DNA of 64,000 nt from Clostridium aciditolerans (GCF_016316925.1 NZ_JAEEGB010000008.1:1-64000), one strand, 5' to 3'. Shown: positions 8,064 through 17,035, numbered from the stretch's first letter. Numbers and translations are program-made. Notes: generated by a model not told the origin, from the sequence alone.

Positions 8064-8993
8064 CTATAAAGATTTTAACAATTGTAGAACTCCCTCTGCT
8101 TGATGATTGGCCTGTGCAAGTATTGCCTGAGATACTTGAAGAAGAATATTATACTTTGCATAATTCATCATTTCTTTTGCAATATCAGCATCTCTAATTC
8201 TTGATTCTGCTGCAGTTAAATTCTCTGCAGTGTTATCAAGATAGTTAATTCTATGCTCCAGTGCATTCTGGGTAGCTCCTAGTCTTCCTCTAAAAGAAGA
8301 TACTTGTTGTATAGCATCATCATATATTTTAATAGCAGCACTAGCATTCTCAGGACTTGAAACATCTAAAGCACACTCTGAATTGCTTCCATTAAGTCCT
8401 ACATCAGAAAATTTAGCTGTTACTTTTCCATCCTTAGACGTAACACTTGTTCCTGCCTGTCCACTTATATTAAGTGCTTTTGATCTCATGTCTTCTAACT
8501 TAATTCCTAAACTTTGCCCTGTATTAGGTCCTATTTGGAGCCTAAGCTCTGAATTAACTCCATCATATTTATAAGCACTGTCATTTAAGAGTTTCATAGT
8601 ATTAAACTCTGTATTATTTCCAATACTGTTAATTTCCGAAGTTAACTGATTAATTTCTTCTTGTATATTCTTTCGATCTGAATCACTTAACGTACCATTA
8701 GCGGCCTGAGTTGCTAACTCCCTCATTCTTTGAAGAATAGAATGAGTTTCATTTAATGCTCCATCTGCAACTTGTATAGCCGAAATACCATCCTGTGCAT
8801 TTCTTGATGCCTGCTCTAATCCCCTTATTTGAGCTCTCATTCTTTCTGAAATCGCTAACCCTGCTGGATCATCTGCCGCTCTATTTATTCTTAGTCCGGA
8901 AGAAAGTCTCTCCATAGCTTTTCCAACCATATTCAAGTTGTATGACATATGTCTATATGCAATCATTGCATTTATGTTATGACCGATTATCAT
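8064..8993 (-). CDS. Flagellin 1
   Basis: 309 residues. The conserved D0/D1 N-terminus (MIIGHNINAMIAYR, SSGLRINRAADDPAGLAISERM) and C-terminus (ENLTAAESRIRDADIAKEM, ILLQVSQAILAQANH) bracket a short variable centre of about 110 residues. The filament subunit is exported through the flagellar type III apparatus with FliS as chaperone. It differs clearly from flagellin 2 at 24928 and has one cysteine (NSECALD). GGGGAGAGG precedes the ATG. A repeat begins only 14 bp upstream, so its leader differs from that of flagellin 2; a weak AGATAA/TAAA pair with imperfect spacing lies near 9250. It could be a minor or silent subunit. Confidence 0.92.
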   Translation of the reverse strand: MIIGHNINAMIAYRHMSYNLNMVGKAMERLSSGLRINRAADDPAGLAISERMRAQIRGLEQASRNAQDGISAIQVADGALNETHSILQRMRELATQAANGTLSDSDRKNIQEEINQLTSEINSIGNNTEFNTMKLLNDSAYKYDGVNSELRLQIGPNTGQSLGIKLEDMRSKALNISGQAGTSVTSKDGKVTAKFSDVGLNGSNSECALDVSSPENASAAIKIYDDAIQQVSSFRGRLGATQNALEHRINYLDNTAENLTAAESRIRDADIAKEMMNYAKYNILLQVSQAILAQANHQAEGVLQLLKSL

Positions 8994-9006
8994 ATAACCT
9001 CTCCCC

Positions 9007-9190
9007 TTTTATCCGATGACTACCCGCTCTAATACTCCCTCGCACTCTGCGAAAGCGACTATCACCAAATCACAGATTTGGGATATCTGCTTTTCTCAAA
9101 GAGGGAGTAAAGAGCGGCTACGTCACTGGATTCGTTCAACTAAGAATCGGGTGGGGTTGAAACCCCATCTGATTCAAGTTTCCACTTCAT
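9007..9190. repeat. Structured repeat, possible IS200/IS605-derived palindrome element, copy A
   Basis: It runs from TTTTATCCGATGACTACCCG to GTTTCCACTTCAT and closely matches 29109-29242. It can fold into a long hairpin (CCCGCTCTAATACTCCC / GGGAGTA..AGAGCGG), flanked by ATCCGATGAC / GTCACTGGAT. A second hairpin (GAATC, GTGGGGTT / AACCCCA, GATTC) follows a CTAAGAATC motif. The layout resembles the subterminal hairpins of IS200/IS605 elements, without a transposase. A 51-nt repeat is inserted in its main hairpin. Confidence 0.7.
9040..9090. repeat. 51-nt small repeat nested in copy A
   Basis: This insertion is absent from the sister copy at 29109. It begins TCGCACTCTGCGAAAGCGAC and ends GGGATATCTGC, with a CCAAATC/GATTTGG hairpin. 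It is the same family as 7776-7826. Confidence 0.75.
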
Positions 9191-9277
9191 TAACCCTTTT
9201 ACTTTATAAATTTAAGTTACTACGTTATATATAAATATTACCACATTATCTAGTTTTTAGGTATAGTTTTATAAAAA

Positions 9278-9355
9278 CTGTGAACATAAATCATATATAA
9301 CACCTGCATTATAATAGGCAGAAAAGCTGGCAATTTCTTTTACCTTTCCATAAGG
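9278..9355 (-). pseudogene. Fragment of a second glycosyltransferase/TPR gene
   Basis: On the minus strand the DNA reads PYGKVKEIASFSAYYNAGVIYD and then diverges. It matches PYGKVEGVTSFSAYYNAGIIYD near the C-terminus of the intact glycosyltransferase at 10007-11062. It begins immediately after the stop codon of the 178-residue ORF. About 25 codons remain, so this is the scar of a duplicated glycosyltransferase gene. Confidence 0.75.
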
Positions 9356-9892
9356 TTAATTATTAATACTTTTGAGAGAATTTTTAACATCATCATAATC
9401 CTTTAACATTTTACCATTCACTATTTGTTTTGATTTATTCAAATCTTTATCTTTTACAGCATTATTTAACTCTTGAAAATCTGATTTAAGTAAATCTATT
9501 TTTGTTCTTAAATCAGATTTTCTATCTTGAACAAAAAGAGCTTTTTCTATAGAATTTAATGCATCAATAGAATCATTTGTTAAAGTTTCTATATCATTAA
9601 AAGTTCCTTTACTTAAGCTATTATCTATATATTTGATTGTCTCACTAATAGTATTTGACAATTCTAATATTCTTCTAGCTTTATCATCCACATCCATTTG
9701 TTTTTTATTTTGTTTAATTAATTCGCTATTAAAGTTTTTTTCAGTTCTATTTTCAGCAGCAGCTTTAAAATTTATCTTTGTTGTATACAACTTAACTACA
9801 CAAGATGTTATAAAAAATATTATACTCAATGTAATCAATATCTTTCGATTAAATTCTTTATTTTTCATATGTTTATTCTGACCTTCCATCAT
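9356..9892 (-). CDS. Membrane-anchored coiled-coil protein, unknown function
   Basis: 178 residues, not recognised. A basic N-terminus (KNKEFNRK) is followed by one hydrophobic segment (ILITLSIIFFITSCVV, about residues 18-34) and a long polar, helical extracellular part rich in Asp, Lys and Asn. It looks like a single-pass anchor protein with a coiled-coil ectodomain. The start is uncertain: the double ATG at 9892 has AAGG eight bases upstream, and ATG at codon 9 is an alternative. The stop directly abuts a glycosyltransferase remnant, so the gene seems to occupy the place of a lost duplicate. A short open stretch (about 9890-10000), ending in a stop that overlaps the start, could encode a coupled peptide but has no normal start codon. 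Confidence 0.6.
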   Translation of the reverse strand: MMEGQNKHMKNKEFNRKILITLSIIFFITSCVVKLYTTKINFKAAAENRTEKNFNSELIKQNKKQMDVDDKARRILELSNTISETIKYIDNSLSKGTFNDIETLTNDSIDALNSIEKALFVQDRKSDLRTKIDLLKSDFQELNNAVKDKDLNKSKQIVNGKMLKDYDDVKNSLKSINN

Positions 9893-10006
9893 AAATAAAG
9901 CCTTATTAAATAATTTAACTCTACTAATGTTAGATTATTTAATTCATTTTCTGCCTTCAATAAAATTTCTTTAGCATCACTTAACGTATATTCGATTAAA
10001 CCGGAA

Positions 10007-11062
10007 CTAATTTAGTTCTGCCTTCAACCTTTTAAGTGCAGGGCCATAATCACCACACATTCTATAGCACTGTAATGCTTTGTCCTTAACCCCAAGCACA
10101 TCGTATATAATGCCTGCATTATAGTAAGCAGAAAAACTGGTAACCCCTTCTACCTTCCCATAAGGAAACTTTGTGCAGGCTAAAAAGCTTTCTATGGCTT
10201 TTTCAAACATAGCATTATTCATATATATAAGTCCCATAAGGAAAAGAAAGTCTGGGCTATTCTTGTAAACTTCAAAAACATTTTCAAGAATTAGAGCATC
10301 AGAATATCGCCCACTATTAATTAAAGAATATCCATAGGTTTCTACTAAGTCATTTGCATATTCTAAAAAATAATCTAAGTCAAAGGATAGAGCTTTTTCA
10401 AAATATGAAGAAGCGCCTTTGTAATCTTTAAGCAAATAATATGACTTTCCTAATTGATAATAAAGATATGAATCCTCTTGATTTAAACTAATAGCTGATT
10501 TTAACATGTCAATATTTCTTTTAAGTTTGTTAGTCCTATTTAAAACTTCTTTTGTATACCCTATGTGATCCGCTGCTATATCCAATCTCTCAGTTTTATA
10601 ACTTTGTCCATCTTTAGAAGTAACCTGCTCATGTATTATTCCTTCATAGTGAAAGTGTTTTCTATTGAAGAGTCTATTAACCCATTCTGTATATTTCTTG
10701 CTTTCAAAGGCATCTTCCATTATATTTATTCTTCTTATTCTTCCTACTTTGTTTTCATTTAGAGAATTGTTTATAAAAGTATCTACAGAGTATTTAAAAA
10801 AGTCAGTAACAACTTCATCTGCATCTAATACTAGTATCCAATCGTTGGATGCTTTTGATATGGAGAAGTTTCTCGCTTTTGAAAAGTCGTTACACCATTT
10901 AAAGTCATATATTTTGTCTGTAAATTCTGAAGCTATGGCTTTTGTGTTATCTGTAGATCCTGTGTCTACTATTATTATTTCCTCTATAAAAGGAGCTACC
11001 TTGGAAAGGCAGCTTTTTAGATTTGATTCTTCATTTTTAACTATCATACATAAGGTAAGCAT
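10007..11062 (-). CDS. Family 2 glycosyltransferase with TPR repeats
   Basis: 351 residues. The GT-A glycosyltransferase domain (about 1-180) starts LTLCMIVKNEESNL and has EIIIVDTGSTDNT and the DXD-like VLDADEVV, which bind the nucleotide sugar and metal. Residues 190-345 are tetratricopeptide repeats (YYQLGKSYYLLKDYKGASSYFEKAL). This GT2-TPR architecture is common in clostridial flagellin glycosylation islands, where the protein acts on exported-protein serines or threonines in the cytosol. It lies between rfbC and flagellin 1, after its own spacer. The sugar and acceptor are inferred from context only. Confidence 0.85.
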   Translation of the reverse strand: MLTLCMIVKNEESNLKSCLSKVAPFIEEIIIVDTGSTDNTKAIASEFTDKIYDFKWCNDFSKARNFSISKASNDWILVLDADEVVTDFFKYSVDTFINNSLNENKVGRIRRINIMEDAFESKKYTEWVNRLFNRKHFHYEGIIHEQVTSKDGQSYKTERLDIAADHIGYTKEVLNRTNKLKRNIDMLKSAISLNQEDSYLYYQLGKSYYLLKDYKGASSYFEKALSFDLDYFLEYANDLVETYGYSLINSGRYSDALILENVFEVYKNSPDFLFLMGLIYMNNAMFEKAIESFLACTKFPYGKVEGVTSFSAYYNAGIIYDVLGVKDKALQCYRMCGDYGPALKRLKAELN

Positions 11063-11126
11063 ACTTTTCTTCTCCTTTTGTTTATGTATTCTTCTTATAT
11101 TGTCCTAGTTTTTTTAACATATATAT

Positions 11127-11173
11127 TATAAAAGGAAAAATAATAGCAAGTACAGCTGTTATTTTTCCTTTTA
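11127..11173 (-). terminator. Terminator of the rfb operon
   Basis: AAAGGAAAAATAATAGC pairs with GCTGTTATTTTTCCTTT around a short loop. It lies just after rfbC and before the downstream glycosyltransferase gene. A-rich and T-rich arms make it potentially bidirectional. Confidence 0.75.
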
Positions 11174-11180
11174 CTACTTT

Positions 11181-11738
11181 TTACTGATTATAGTTTTTTA
11201 TTGTTGGCCACTTTTTATCTTTATCTGATAAAATAATATCCGTACCCTTAATCTTTTCAAAAGGCCACTCTATTTCTATATCTGGATCATTCCAAGCTAA
11301 ACCACCTTCATCCTGTGGTTGATAAAATTCTGTACATTTATAACAAAACTCTGCTTCCTCTGAAAGAACTAAAAAACCATGAGCAAAACCTTCTGGTATG
11401 TATAGTTGTTTTTTATTTTCTTCTGATAAAATAACTCCTATCCATTTGCCATAGGTGCTGCAATTTTTCCTTAGGTCTACTGCTACATCAAAAACTTCAC
11501 CTTTTATTACCCTAACTAATTTACCTTGAGGATAATTTTTCTGAAAATGAAGTCCACGCAGCACTCCTTTTTTTGATTTTGATTGGTTATCCTGTACAAA
11601 TTTCATATCAAGCCCTGCTGCTTTAAATTCCCTTTCATTATAGGTTTCCATAAAATAACCACGATTGTCTCCAAAAACATCATTTTCTATTATATATACA
11701 CCTTGAATTTCTGTTTCTATAAAACTAAACTTGCCCAC
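11181..11738 (-). CDS. rfbC: dTDP-4-dehydrorhamnose 3,5-epimerase
   Basis: 185 residues, a cupin-fold epimerase of normal family length. VLRGLHFQKNYPQGKLVRV carries the catalytic His, and YIPEGFAHGFLVLSEEAEF is the second family signature. It epimerises C3 and C5 of dTDP-4-keto-6-deoxyglucose, the third step to dTDP-L-rhamnose. It is the last gene of the rfbB-rfbA-rfbD-rfbC run and ends at a terminator. The start has AGGAGGAAAGC upstream. Confidence 0.95.
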   Translation of the reverse strand: MGKFSFIETEIQGVYIIENDVFGDNRGYFMETYNEREFKAAGLDMKFVQDNQSKSKKGVLRGLHFQKNYPQGKLVRVIKGEVFDVAVDLRKNCSTYGKWIGVILSEENKKQLYIPEGFAHGFLVLSEEAEFCYKCTEFYQPQDEGGLAWNDPDIEIEWPFEKIKGTDIILSDKDKKWPTIKNYNQ

Positions 11739-11817
11739 TAAGCTTTCCTCCTAGTATTTCATAACTTTAAATATATAGATATAGAATCTTACTTTGTCTA
11801 AAAATATATTGATTTAC

Positions 11818-12699
11818 TTAATTATTTAAACTCTCAATAAAGGATTTTAGTGCATCTTGCCAGTTTCTCATATGATTTTCAGATATTGAAGAAAGCATCA
11901 TATTATGGAGAGCTGAAAAACTTGGTCTTTTAGCTGGTCTATTCAATTTATTAGAAGTTATTGGTTTTATTGTACAGTTTATATCTGCATAATCTAGGAT
12001 TTGTTTTGCAAACTCATACCAACTACACTGCTCTTCTCCGGTACAGTGATACACTCCATATTGATCAGTTAAAGCAAGTTTTAAAATATGATAAGCTAAA
12101 TCCTCTGCATTAGTTGGATTTCCAACCTGATCGTTAACGACTTCTAAATATCTCTTTTCCTTAGCAGCATTAATTATAGTATATACAAAATTTTTCCCAT
12201 ACTTCCCATAAAGCCATGCAGTCCTAATTATAAAATATCTAGTGCAATATTCTCTTACATACTGTTCACCTAAAAATTTAGTTTTTCCATATACTGTTAC
12301 AGGCTGTGGTATATCATACTCTTTGTAAGGAACTGCCCCATCACCCTTAAAAACGTAATCTGTAGATACATGAATGAGCTTTGCTCCAACTTTTTCAGCC
12401 CACATAGCAAGATTTCTTGGGCCTATACTATTTACTTTAAAAGCCTTTTCCTCATCACTTTCACAGCTATCAACATTGGTATAAGCTGCACAGTTAATTA
12501 TGATATCTGGTTTAAAATCACATAAAAAATCTAATACCGCTGCTTGATTAGCAATATCCAGCTCTTCAGAATCTAAATATTTAATCTCAGATCTATTATA
12601 AACAGGATCTATATCTCCAAGCTCAGATGTTCCTTTTTCAATTATAGAACGTATTTGTTTCCCAAGTTGTCCAGAAGCTCCTGTAATTATCATCTTCAT
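11818..12699 (-). CDS. rfbD: dTDP-4-dehydrorhamnose reductase
   Basis: 293 residues. Extended short-chain dehydrogenase: TGASGQLGKQ at the N-terminus binds NADPH, and YGKTKFLGEQYV holds the YxxxK catalytic pair. It reduces dTDP-4-keto-L-rhamnose to dTDP-L-rhamnose, the final step. The ATG at 12699 (protein starts MKMIITGASG) is preferred because AGGAGTG lies at the right distance; the GTG nine bases earlier is inside that site. It follows rfbA by 27 bp, within one operon. Confidence 0.95.
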   Translation of the reverse strand: MKMIITGASGQLGKQIRSIIEKGTSELGDIDPVYNRSEIKYLDSEELDIANQAAVLDFLCDFKPDIIINCAAYTNVDSCESDEEKAFKVNSIGPRNLAMWAEKVGAKLIHVSTDYVFKGDGAVPYKEYDIPQPVTVYGKTKFLGEQYVREYCTRYFIIRTAWLYGKYGKNFVYTIINAAKEKRYLEVVNDQVGNPTNAEDLAYHILKLALTDQYGVYHCTGEEQCSWYEFAKQILDYADINCTIKPITSNKLNRPAKRPSFSALHNMMLSSISENHMRNWQDALKSFIESLNN

Positions 12700-12726
12700 G
12701 TTGTTCACTCCTAAGTTTCACTATTG

Positions 12727-13641
12727 TTAAAACCTCTCCTTTGTCATCGCCACTTCCTCACTAGCTAAACTGACTTCATCTTCAATAAGACTCAAAATAT
12801 ATCTTCCATAATCAGTTTTTGATAAGGGCTTTGATAAATTACATAGCTGTTCTCTATCTATATATCCTTTTCTATAGGCTATTTCCTCTATGCAAGCAAC
12901 ATACAGACCTTGCCTTGTTTGTACAGCCTCTACAAAGTTTGCTGCATTCAAAAGGCCTGATGGAGTTCCTGTATCAAGCCAAGCCATACCACGTCCGAAA
13001 AGTTCTACCTTCAGATTTCCTCTTTTCAAGTACTCATTATTCACATCTGTTATTTCAATTTCTCCTCTTTTAGATGGTTTTAAGTTCTTTGCAATTCTAA
13101 CCACATCATTATCATAAAAATAAAGCCCTGGCACTGCATAATTAGATTTAGGTATATCTGGCTTTTCCTCTATGGATATTACATTGTTTTTGTAATCAAA
13201 TTCCACTACACCAAAATCTTTAGGATTGCTTACATGGTATCCGAATATAGTAGCTCCTTCTTTTCTTGAAGCAGCGTTTTTAAGTCTCTCTGTAAAACCA
13301 TAACCATGAAACACATTGTCTCCAAGGACTAAGGCTACATTATCATTTCCAATAAAATTCTCTCCTACAATAAAAGCATCTGCAAGGCCTCTTGGTTCAC
13401 ATTGTACTGCATATTGAATGTTAAGTCCAATATGCCTTCCATCTCCTAAAAGTTCTTTATATGTATCAGTATCTCTTGGAGTTGATATTATAAGTATATC
13501 TCTAATATCCGCTAGCATGAGCACAGATAAAGGATAATAAATCATTGGTTTGTCATATATCGGAATAATTTGTTTTGATATTGCCTTTGTCATGGGATAA
13601 AGTCTAGTACCTGATCCACCTGCTAGAATAATTCCCTTCAT
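12727..13641 (-). CDS. rfbA: Glucose-1-phosphate thymidylyltransferase
   Basis: 304 residues. [17 protein letters not shown] is the nucleotide-binding loop of sugar-phosphate nucleotidylyltransferases; [12 protein letters not shown] and [20 protein letters not shown] are characteristic of the RmlA subgroup. It makes dTDP-glucose, the entry step shared by the rhamnose branch and the amino-sugar branch proposed for this island. Cytosolic. The start has AAGGGGAG upstream. It is followed by rfbD and preceded by rfbB. Confidence 0.95.
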   Translation of the reverse strand: MKGIILAGGSGTRLYPMTKAISKQIIPIYDKPMIYYPLSVLMLADIRDILIISTPRDTDTYKELLGDGRHIGLNIQYAVQCEPRGLADAFIVGENFIGNDNVALVLGDNVFHGYGFTERLKNAASRKEGATIFGYHVSNPKDFGVVEFDYKNNVISIEEKPDIPKSNYAVPGLYFYDNDVVRIAKNLKPSKRGEIEITDVNNEYLKRGNLKVELFGRGMAWLDTGTPSGLLNAANFVEAVQTRQGLYVACIEEIAYRKGYIDREQLCNLSKPLSKTDYGRYILSLIEDEVSLASEEVAMTKERF

Positions 13642-13696
13642 TGATATGTACTCCCCTTTATAATTAATTGCAACTAATTTTTATATTTAAACTTTA

Positions 13697-14752
13697 CTAT
13701 TTAGTTTTATACATTTTTTCATAGTACTTTTGATAATCTCCACTAGTTACACTATTCATCCACTGTTTATTATGAAGATACCACTCTATAGTCATTTTAA
13801 TTCCATCTTCAAATTTAGTTTCGGGATACCATCCAAGTTCTTTCTTTATCTTAGATGGATCAATACCATATCTTTTATCATGTCCTTTTCTATCTTCTAC
13901 ATATTTTATAAGATTTTCATTGACTTTTTCATCTACATTATCATGAATATATTTAACTATAGTTTTCACTATTTGTATATTAGTTCTTTCATTGTGTCCG
14001 CCTATATTATAAACTTCACCTAATCTTCCATTATTAATAACCATATCAATAGCCTTGCAATGATCCTCTACATATAACCAATCACGTATATTCATACCAT
14101 CACCATACACAGGTAAAGGCTTTTTATTTAAACAATTATTTATTATAAGTGGAATTAGTTTTTCTGGAAACTGATATGGACCATAATTATTTGAACAGCG
14201 AGTGATATTTATAGGCATTTTATATGTATCAAAATAAGCCTTAACCATTAAATCAGCTGAGGCTTTACTAGATGAATATGGACTATGAGAGTCAATAGGA
14301 GTAGTCTCTGTAAAATAGCCTGTAGCTCCTAAGGAACCATAAACCTCATCTGTTGATACTTGAAGATACTTTTTACCTTTCTTAAATCCATTCTCTAATT
14401 CCCAAGCTTTTTTTGCTGCATTAAGTAAGGTTATTGTTCCTAAAACATTGGTTTTTACAAAAACCTCAGGCTCAAGTATACTTCTGTCTACATGAGATTC
14501 TGCTGCAAAATTCACCACATAATCTATATCATAATTGCTAAATATACTTTCTACTAACTGCTTATTACATATATCACCCTGTATAAAAGTATAATAGCTA
14601 TTGTCTTCCACTAATTTTAGATTCTCAAGATTTCCTGCATAGGTAAGCTTGTCTAAGTTTATTATTTTAATATCTTTGTATTTCTTTAATATGTATTGTA
14701 TGAAGTTTGAGCCAATAAATCCTGCTCCACCGGTTATTAAGTATGTTTTCAT
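13697..14752 (-). CDS. rfbB: dTDP-glucose 4,6-dehydratase
   Basis: 351 residues, SDR fold. GGAGFIGSNF binds NAD; STDEVYGSLG and YSSSKASADL hold the catalytic Thr/Asp/Glu and Tyr-Lys residues; RCSNNYGPYQFPEKLIP is a family signature. It forms dTDP-4-keto-6-deoxyglucose. That product can go to rhamnose (rfbC, rfbD) or be transaminated by the upstream DegT-type enzyme. The start has TAGGAGTAG upstream. About 300 bp of non-coding DNA separates it from the formyltransferase gene, so it may have its own promoter. Confidence 0.95.
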   Translation of the reverse strand: MKTYLITGGAGFIGSNFIQYILKKYKDIKIINLDKLTYAGNLENLKLVEDNSYYTFIQGDICNKQLVESIFSNYDIDYVVNFAAESHVDRSILEPEVFVKTNVLGTITLLNAAKKAWELENGFKKGKKYLQVSTDEVYGSLGATGYFTETTPIDSHSPYSSSKASADLMVKAYFDTYKMPINITRCSNNYGPYQFPEKLIPLIINNCLNKKPLPVYGDGMNIRDWLYVEDHCKAIDMVINNGRLGEVYNIGGHNERTNIQIVKTIVKYIHDNVDEKVNENLIKYVEDRKGHDKRYGIDPSKIKKELGWYPETKFEDGIKMTIEWYLHNKQWMNSVTSGDYQKYYEKMYKTK

Positions 14753-15056
14753 TTTTATCTACTCCTAATATGACTTATATACTTTATTTATCGTTTTAAA
14801 AAAATAATGATTTTGTCCGTAGTTCGTGTGTCTTTTTTACATCTCACTTATCCGTATAATCAGCTATGTACAACAATGTATTACAATCGCTATCGATTAT
14901 CTTTCTCTTTGCTCTGTTATCTTCTAAACTCAAATATACATATTATGAGACAATATTGCTACAAGCATACCATCTATGTGCTCAAATATAGTTTCACACC
15001 TTCGGGTAGACACTCATATACTACGTTGCTGTATGGGAATGAATCACAACTTTATT
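14753..15056. other. Unexplained 300-bp spacer inside the sugar cluster
   Basis: No gene I trust. The base composition is less AT-skewed than neighbouring spacers. Short related motifs occur at the two ends (TTTTGTCCG near 14812, TTTGTCGGAC near 15062). It also contains CACCTTCGGGTAGACACTC. It may be a degraded insertion or a long leader of rfbB. Confidence 0.35.
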
Positions 15057-15815
15057 TTACTTTGTCGGACATTGTTTTACATTATTCTTATCCTTTTCTA
15101 ATTCTAATTTAATCTCTACAAATATTTTTTCTCCAGATTCATCATAAAAGTATGCATTTTTATACCCACTAAAACTTACAGCTCTCAAATAGTCAATTGC
15201 TTCCTTAAATGTAACTAATTTATTTAGGTTAATTTCACATAACTTATTAAAATCTTTTTCTTTATTAATATTTCCTTCTGACAATGGCTGTATAGCTTTG
15301 TAATTATTATCCACAATATCCCTTAAATGTATTTTCAACAGTTGTATTTCAGTATACTGTATTTTCTTATATACTTCATAAGCGGTTTCCCATTGAAAAA
15401 TATCGACCTTTTTCTGTGCAATTATATTACCATGATCTAATTCTTCGTCCATTTCATGTATAGTAACACCTGTAGGTAGTTTATTTATGATACTAAATAC
15501 TTGAGGGAACCATCCTCTATTGTATGGATTAAAACCAGGATGAACATTTACACAACGTATTTGATTTACTAAATCTGATGGGAACATTTGTTTACAGTGA
15601 AGAGATAAAACTAGCTTATAATTAGATACTAACTCATTAATTCTACATTTCAAATCAATTGATTTGAAGTCATCTCTCATAAACTTAGTTTTAAACAACT
15701 TGTTGCTTTCAGAAAAAAAGAATTCAAAATTTATATCATTGTACTTTTTATCTTTTATAATTTCTTTAAATTCATTATATATAAACTCATTATCTGTTAA
15801 TACCATAATTTTCAT
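15057..15815 (-). CDS. Sugar N-formyltransferase (Fmt-like)
   Basis: 252 residues. The N10-formyltetrahydrofolate-dependent formyltransferase core is present with catalytic Asn90, His92 and Asp127 (CVNVHPGFNPYNRG ... MDEELDHGNII). A small C-terminal domain (about 190-245) replaces the tRNA-binding domain of methionyl-tRNA formyltransferase. Together with the adjacent sugar aminotransferase and rfbA/rfbB, the likely reaction is formylation of dTDP-4-amino-4,6-dideoxyglucose to the 4-formamido sugar, as in VioF/FdtF-type enzymes. The exact sugar is inferred from context. The start is well supported by GGGAGGG upstream. Confidence 0.8.
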   Translation of the reverse strand: MKIMVLTDNEFIYNEFKEIIKDKKYNDINFEFFFSESNKLFKTKFMRDDFKSIDLKCRINELVSNYKLVLSLHCKQMFPSDLVNQIRCVNVHPGFNPYNRGWFPQVFSIINKLPTGVTIHEMDEELDHGNIIAQKKVDIFQWETAYEVYKKIQYTEIQLLKIHLRDIVDNNYKAIQPLSEGNINKEKDFNKLCEINLNKLVTFKEAIDYLRAVSFSGYKNAYFYDESGEKIFVEIKLELEKDKNNVKQCPTK

Positions 15816-15869
15816 ACAAGCATTTTCCCTCCCAATAAACTTTATTTTAATCTATTAATTTCTAAATAA

Positions 15870-16976
15870 TTATTTACTTAATATTAATTTACATATCCTA
15901 TCCACATCATCTAACTTCAAATCTCCATACAAAGGTAATGTAAGAACTCTTTTGGACAAATATTGAGCTACTGGTGTTCTTATGGTGTCAAATTTATCTC
16001 TATAACAATCAAACTCATTGGTTAATGGATAAAAATACTTTCTAGGAAAGATATTATTTTCTTTAAGTCTGTCACTTATTTCATTTCTTGTATAGCCAAA
16101 GGATTTTTCATCAAAAAATATAGGAAAGTAAGCATAGTTGGATTGAATATTCTTTTTCTTATGAATTATTTTTATTCCATCTACACTTGATAACCACTTT
16201 TCATATCTTTCTACTATAGCCTTTCGTTTGTTTATTTCATCATCCACATGCCTTAAATTACATATGCCCATAGCAGCTTGAAATTCATTCATTTTTGCAT
16301 TTGAGCCTATTCCATCAACTAAAACCTCTGATTTTATTCCAAAATTTTTTAATGTGTACAATGCCTTACCAATATCTTTATTTGAGAAAGTGACTCCCCC
16401 ACCCTCTATAGTATTAAAAATTTTAGTGGCATGAAAACTGAACATTGAGGCATTTCCAAAACTACCTACACCTTGTCCATCAATTTTTTCACCGAAAGCG
16501 TGGGCTGCATCATATATTACTTTTAAATCATATTTTTTAGCAATTCTATCAATTTCATATACATCACATATGTTTCCATATACATTAACAGGAAGTATTG
16601 CACAGGTTCTGTCTGTTACAAGCTCTTCTATCTTTGTTACATCCATAGTGCAATCATCTTTATTTACATCACAAAAAACAGGTTTTAGATTATTTCTTAC
16701 AATAGCATGGGTAGTAGATGCAAACGTAAAAGGTGTTGTTATTACTTCCCCTTTCAAATTCATAGCTTGGAGTAATAATTCCAGAGCTAAATGCCCATTA
16801 GTAAACAAAGATATATTATCTACTCCCAAATATTTTATTAGTTCTTTCTCTAGTTGATTATGTAACTCTCCCATATTGGTCATCCACGATGTTTCCCATA
16901 TGGATTTAATTTCATTAATATATTCTTCTAAAGGAGGCATTGATGCGCGAGTCACCAATATACGTTTTGAATTCAT
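15870..16976 (-). CDS. DegT/DnrJ/EryC1-type sugar aminotransferase
   Basis: 368 residues. PLP-dependent nucleotide-sugar aminotransferase: FTNGHLALELLLQA at the cofactor phosphate site, Asp156 in VIYDAAHAFGE, and the PLP Lys185 in MFSFHATKIFNTIEGG. Given rfbA and rfbB in the same run, the substrate is most likely dTDP-4-keto-6-deoxyglucose, giving a 4-amino-4,6-dideoxy sugar (VioA-like). The next gene would formylate it. The start has GAGAGGTATG upstream. It belongs to the operon coming from the large glycosyltransferase genes. Confidence 0.85.
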   Translation of the reverse strand: MNSKRILVTRASMPPLEEYINEIKSIWETSWMTNMGELHNQLEKELIKYLGVDNISLFTNGHLALELLLQAMNLKGEVITTPFTFASTTHAIVRNNLKPVFCDVNKDDCTMDVTKIEELVTDRTCAILPVNVYGNICDVYEIDRIAKKYDLKVIYDAAHAFGEKIDGQGVGSFGNASMFSFHATKIFNTIEGGGVTFSNKDIGKALYTLKNFGIKSEVLVDGIGSNAKMNEFQAAMGICNLRHVDDEINKRKAIVERYEKWLSSVDGIKIIHKKKNIQSNYAYFPIFFDEKSFGYTRNEISDRLKENNIFPRKYFYPLTNEFDCYRDKFDTIRTPVAQYLSKRVLTLPLYGDLKLDDVDRICKLILSK

Positions 16977-17035
16977 AAATACATACCTCTCATAGTTCTT
17001 TAATATTTATACAATTTATTTTGCAATAGTTCTTT

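Noticed and set aside
9007-9190. Cyclic-di-GMP riboswitch before flagellin 1
   Set aside because: The conserved core of known class I and II riboswitches is not present, and the same block occurs before an unrelated gene with a nested insertion, as expected of a mobile repeat.
9016-9234. Plus-strand ORF of 72 residues
   Set aside because: It lies wholly in the structured repeat and its flank; the other copy does not keep the frame.
14807-15112. Plus-strand ORF of 101 residues
   Set aside because: No ribosome binding site, Tyr/Ser/Leu-rich odd composition, overlaps the real formyltransferase gene end.
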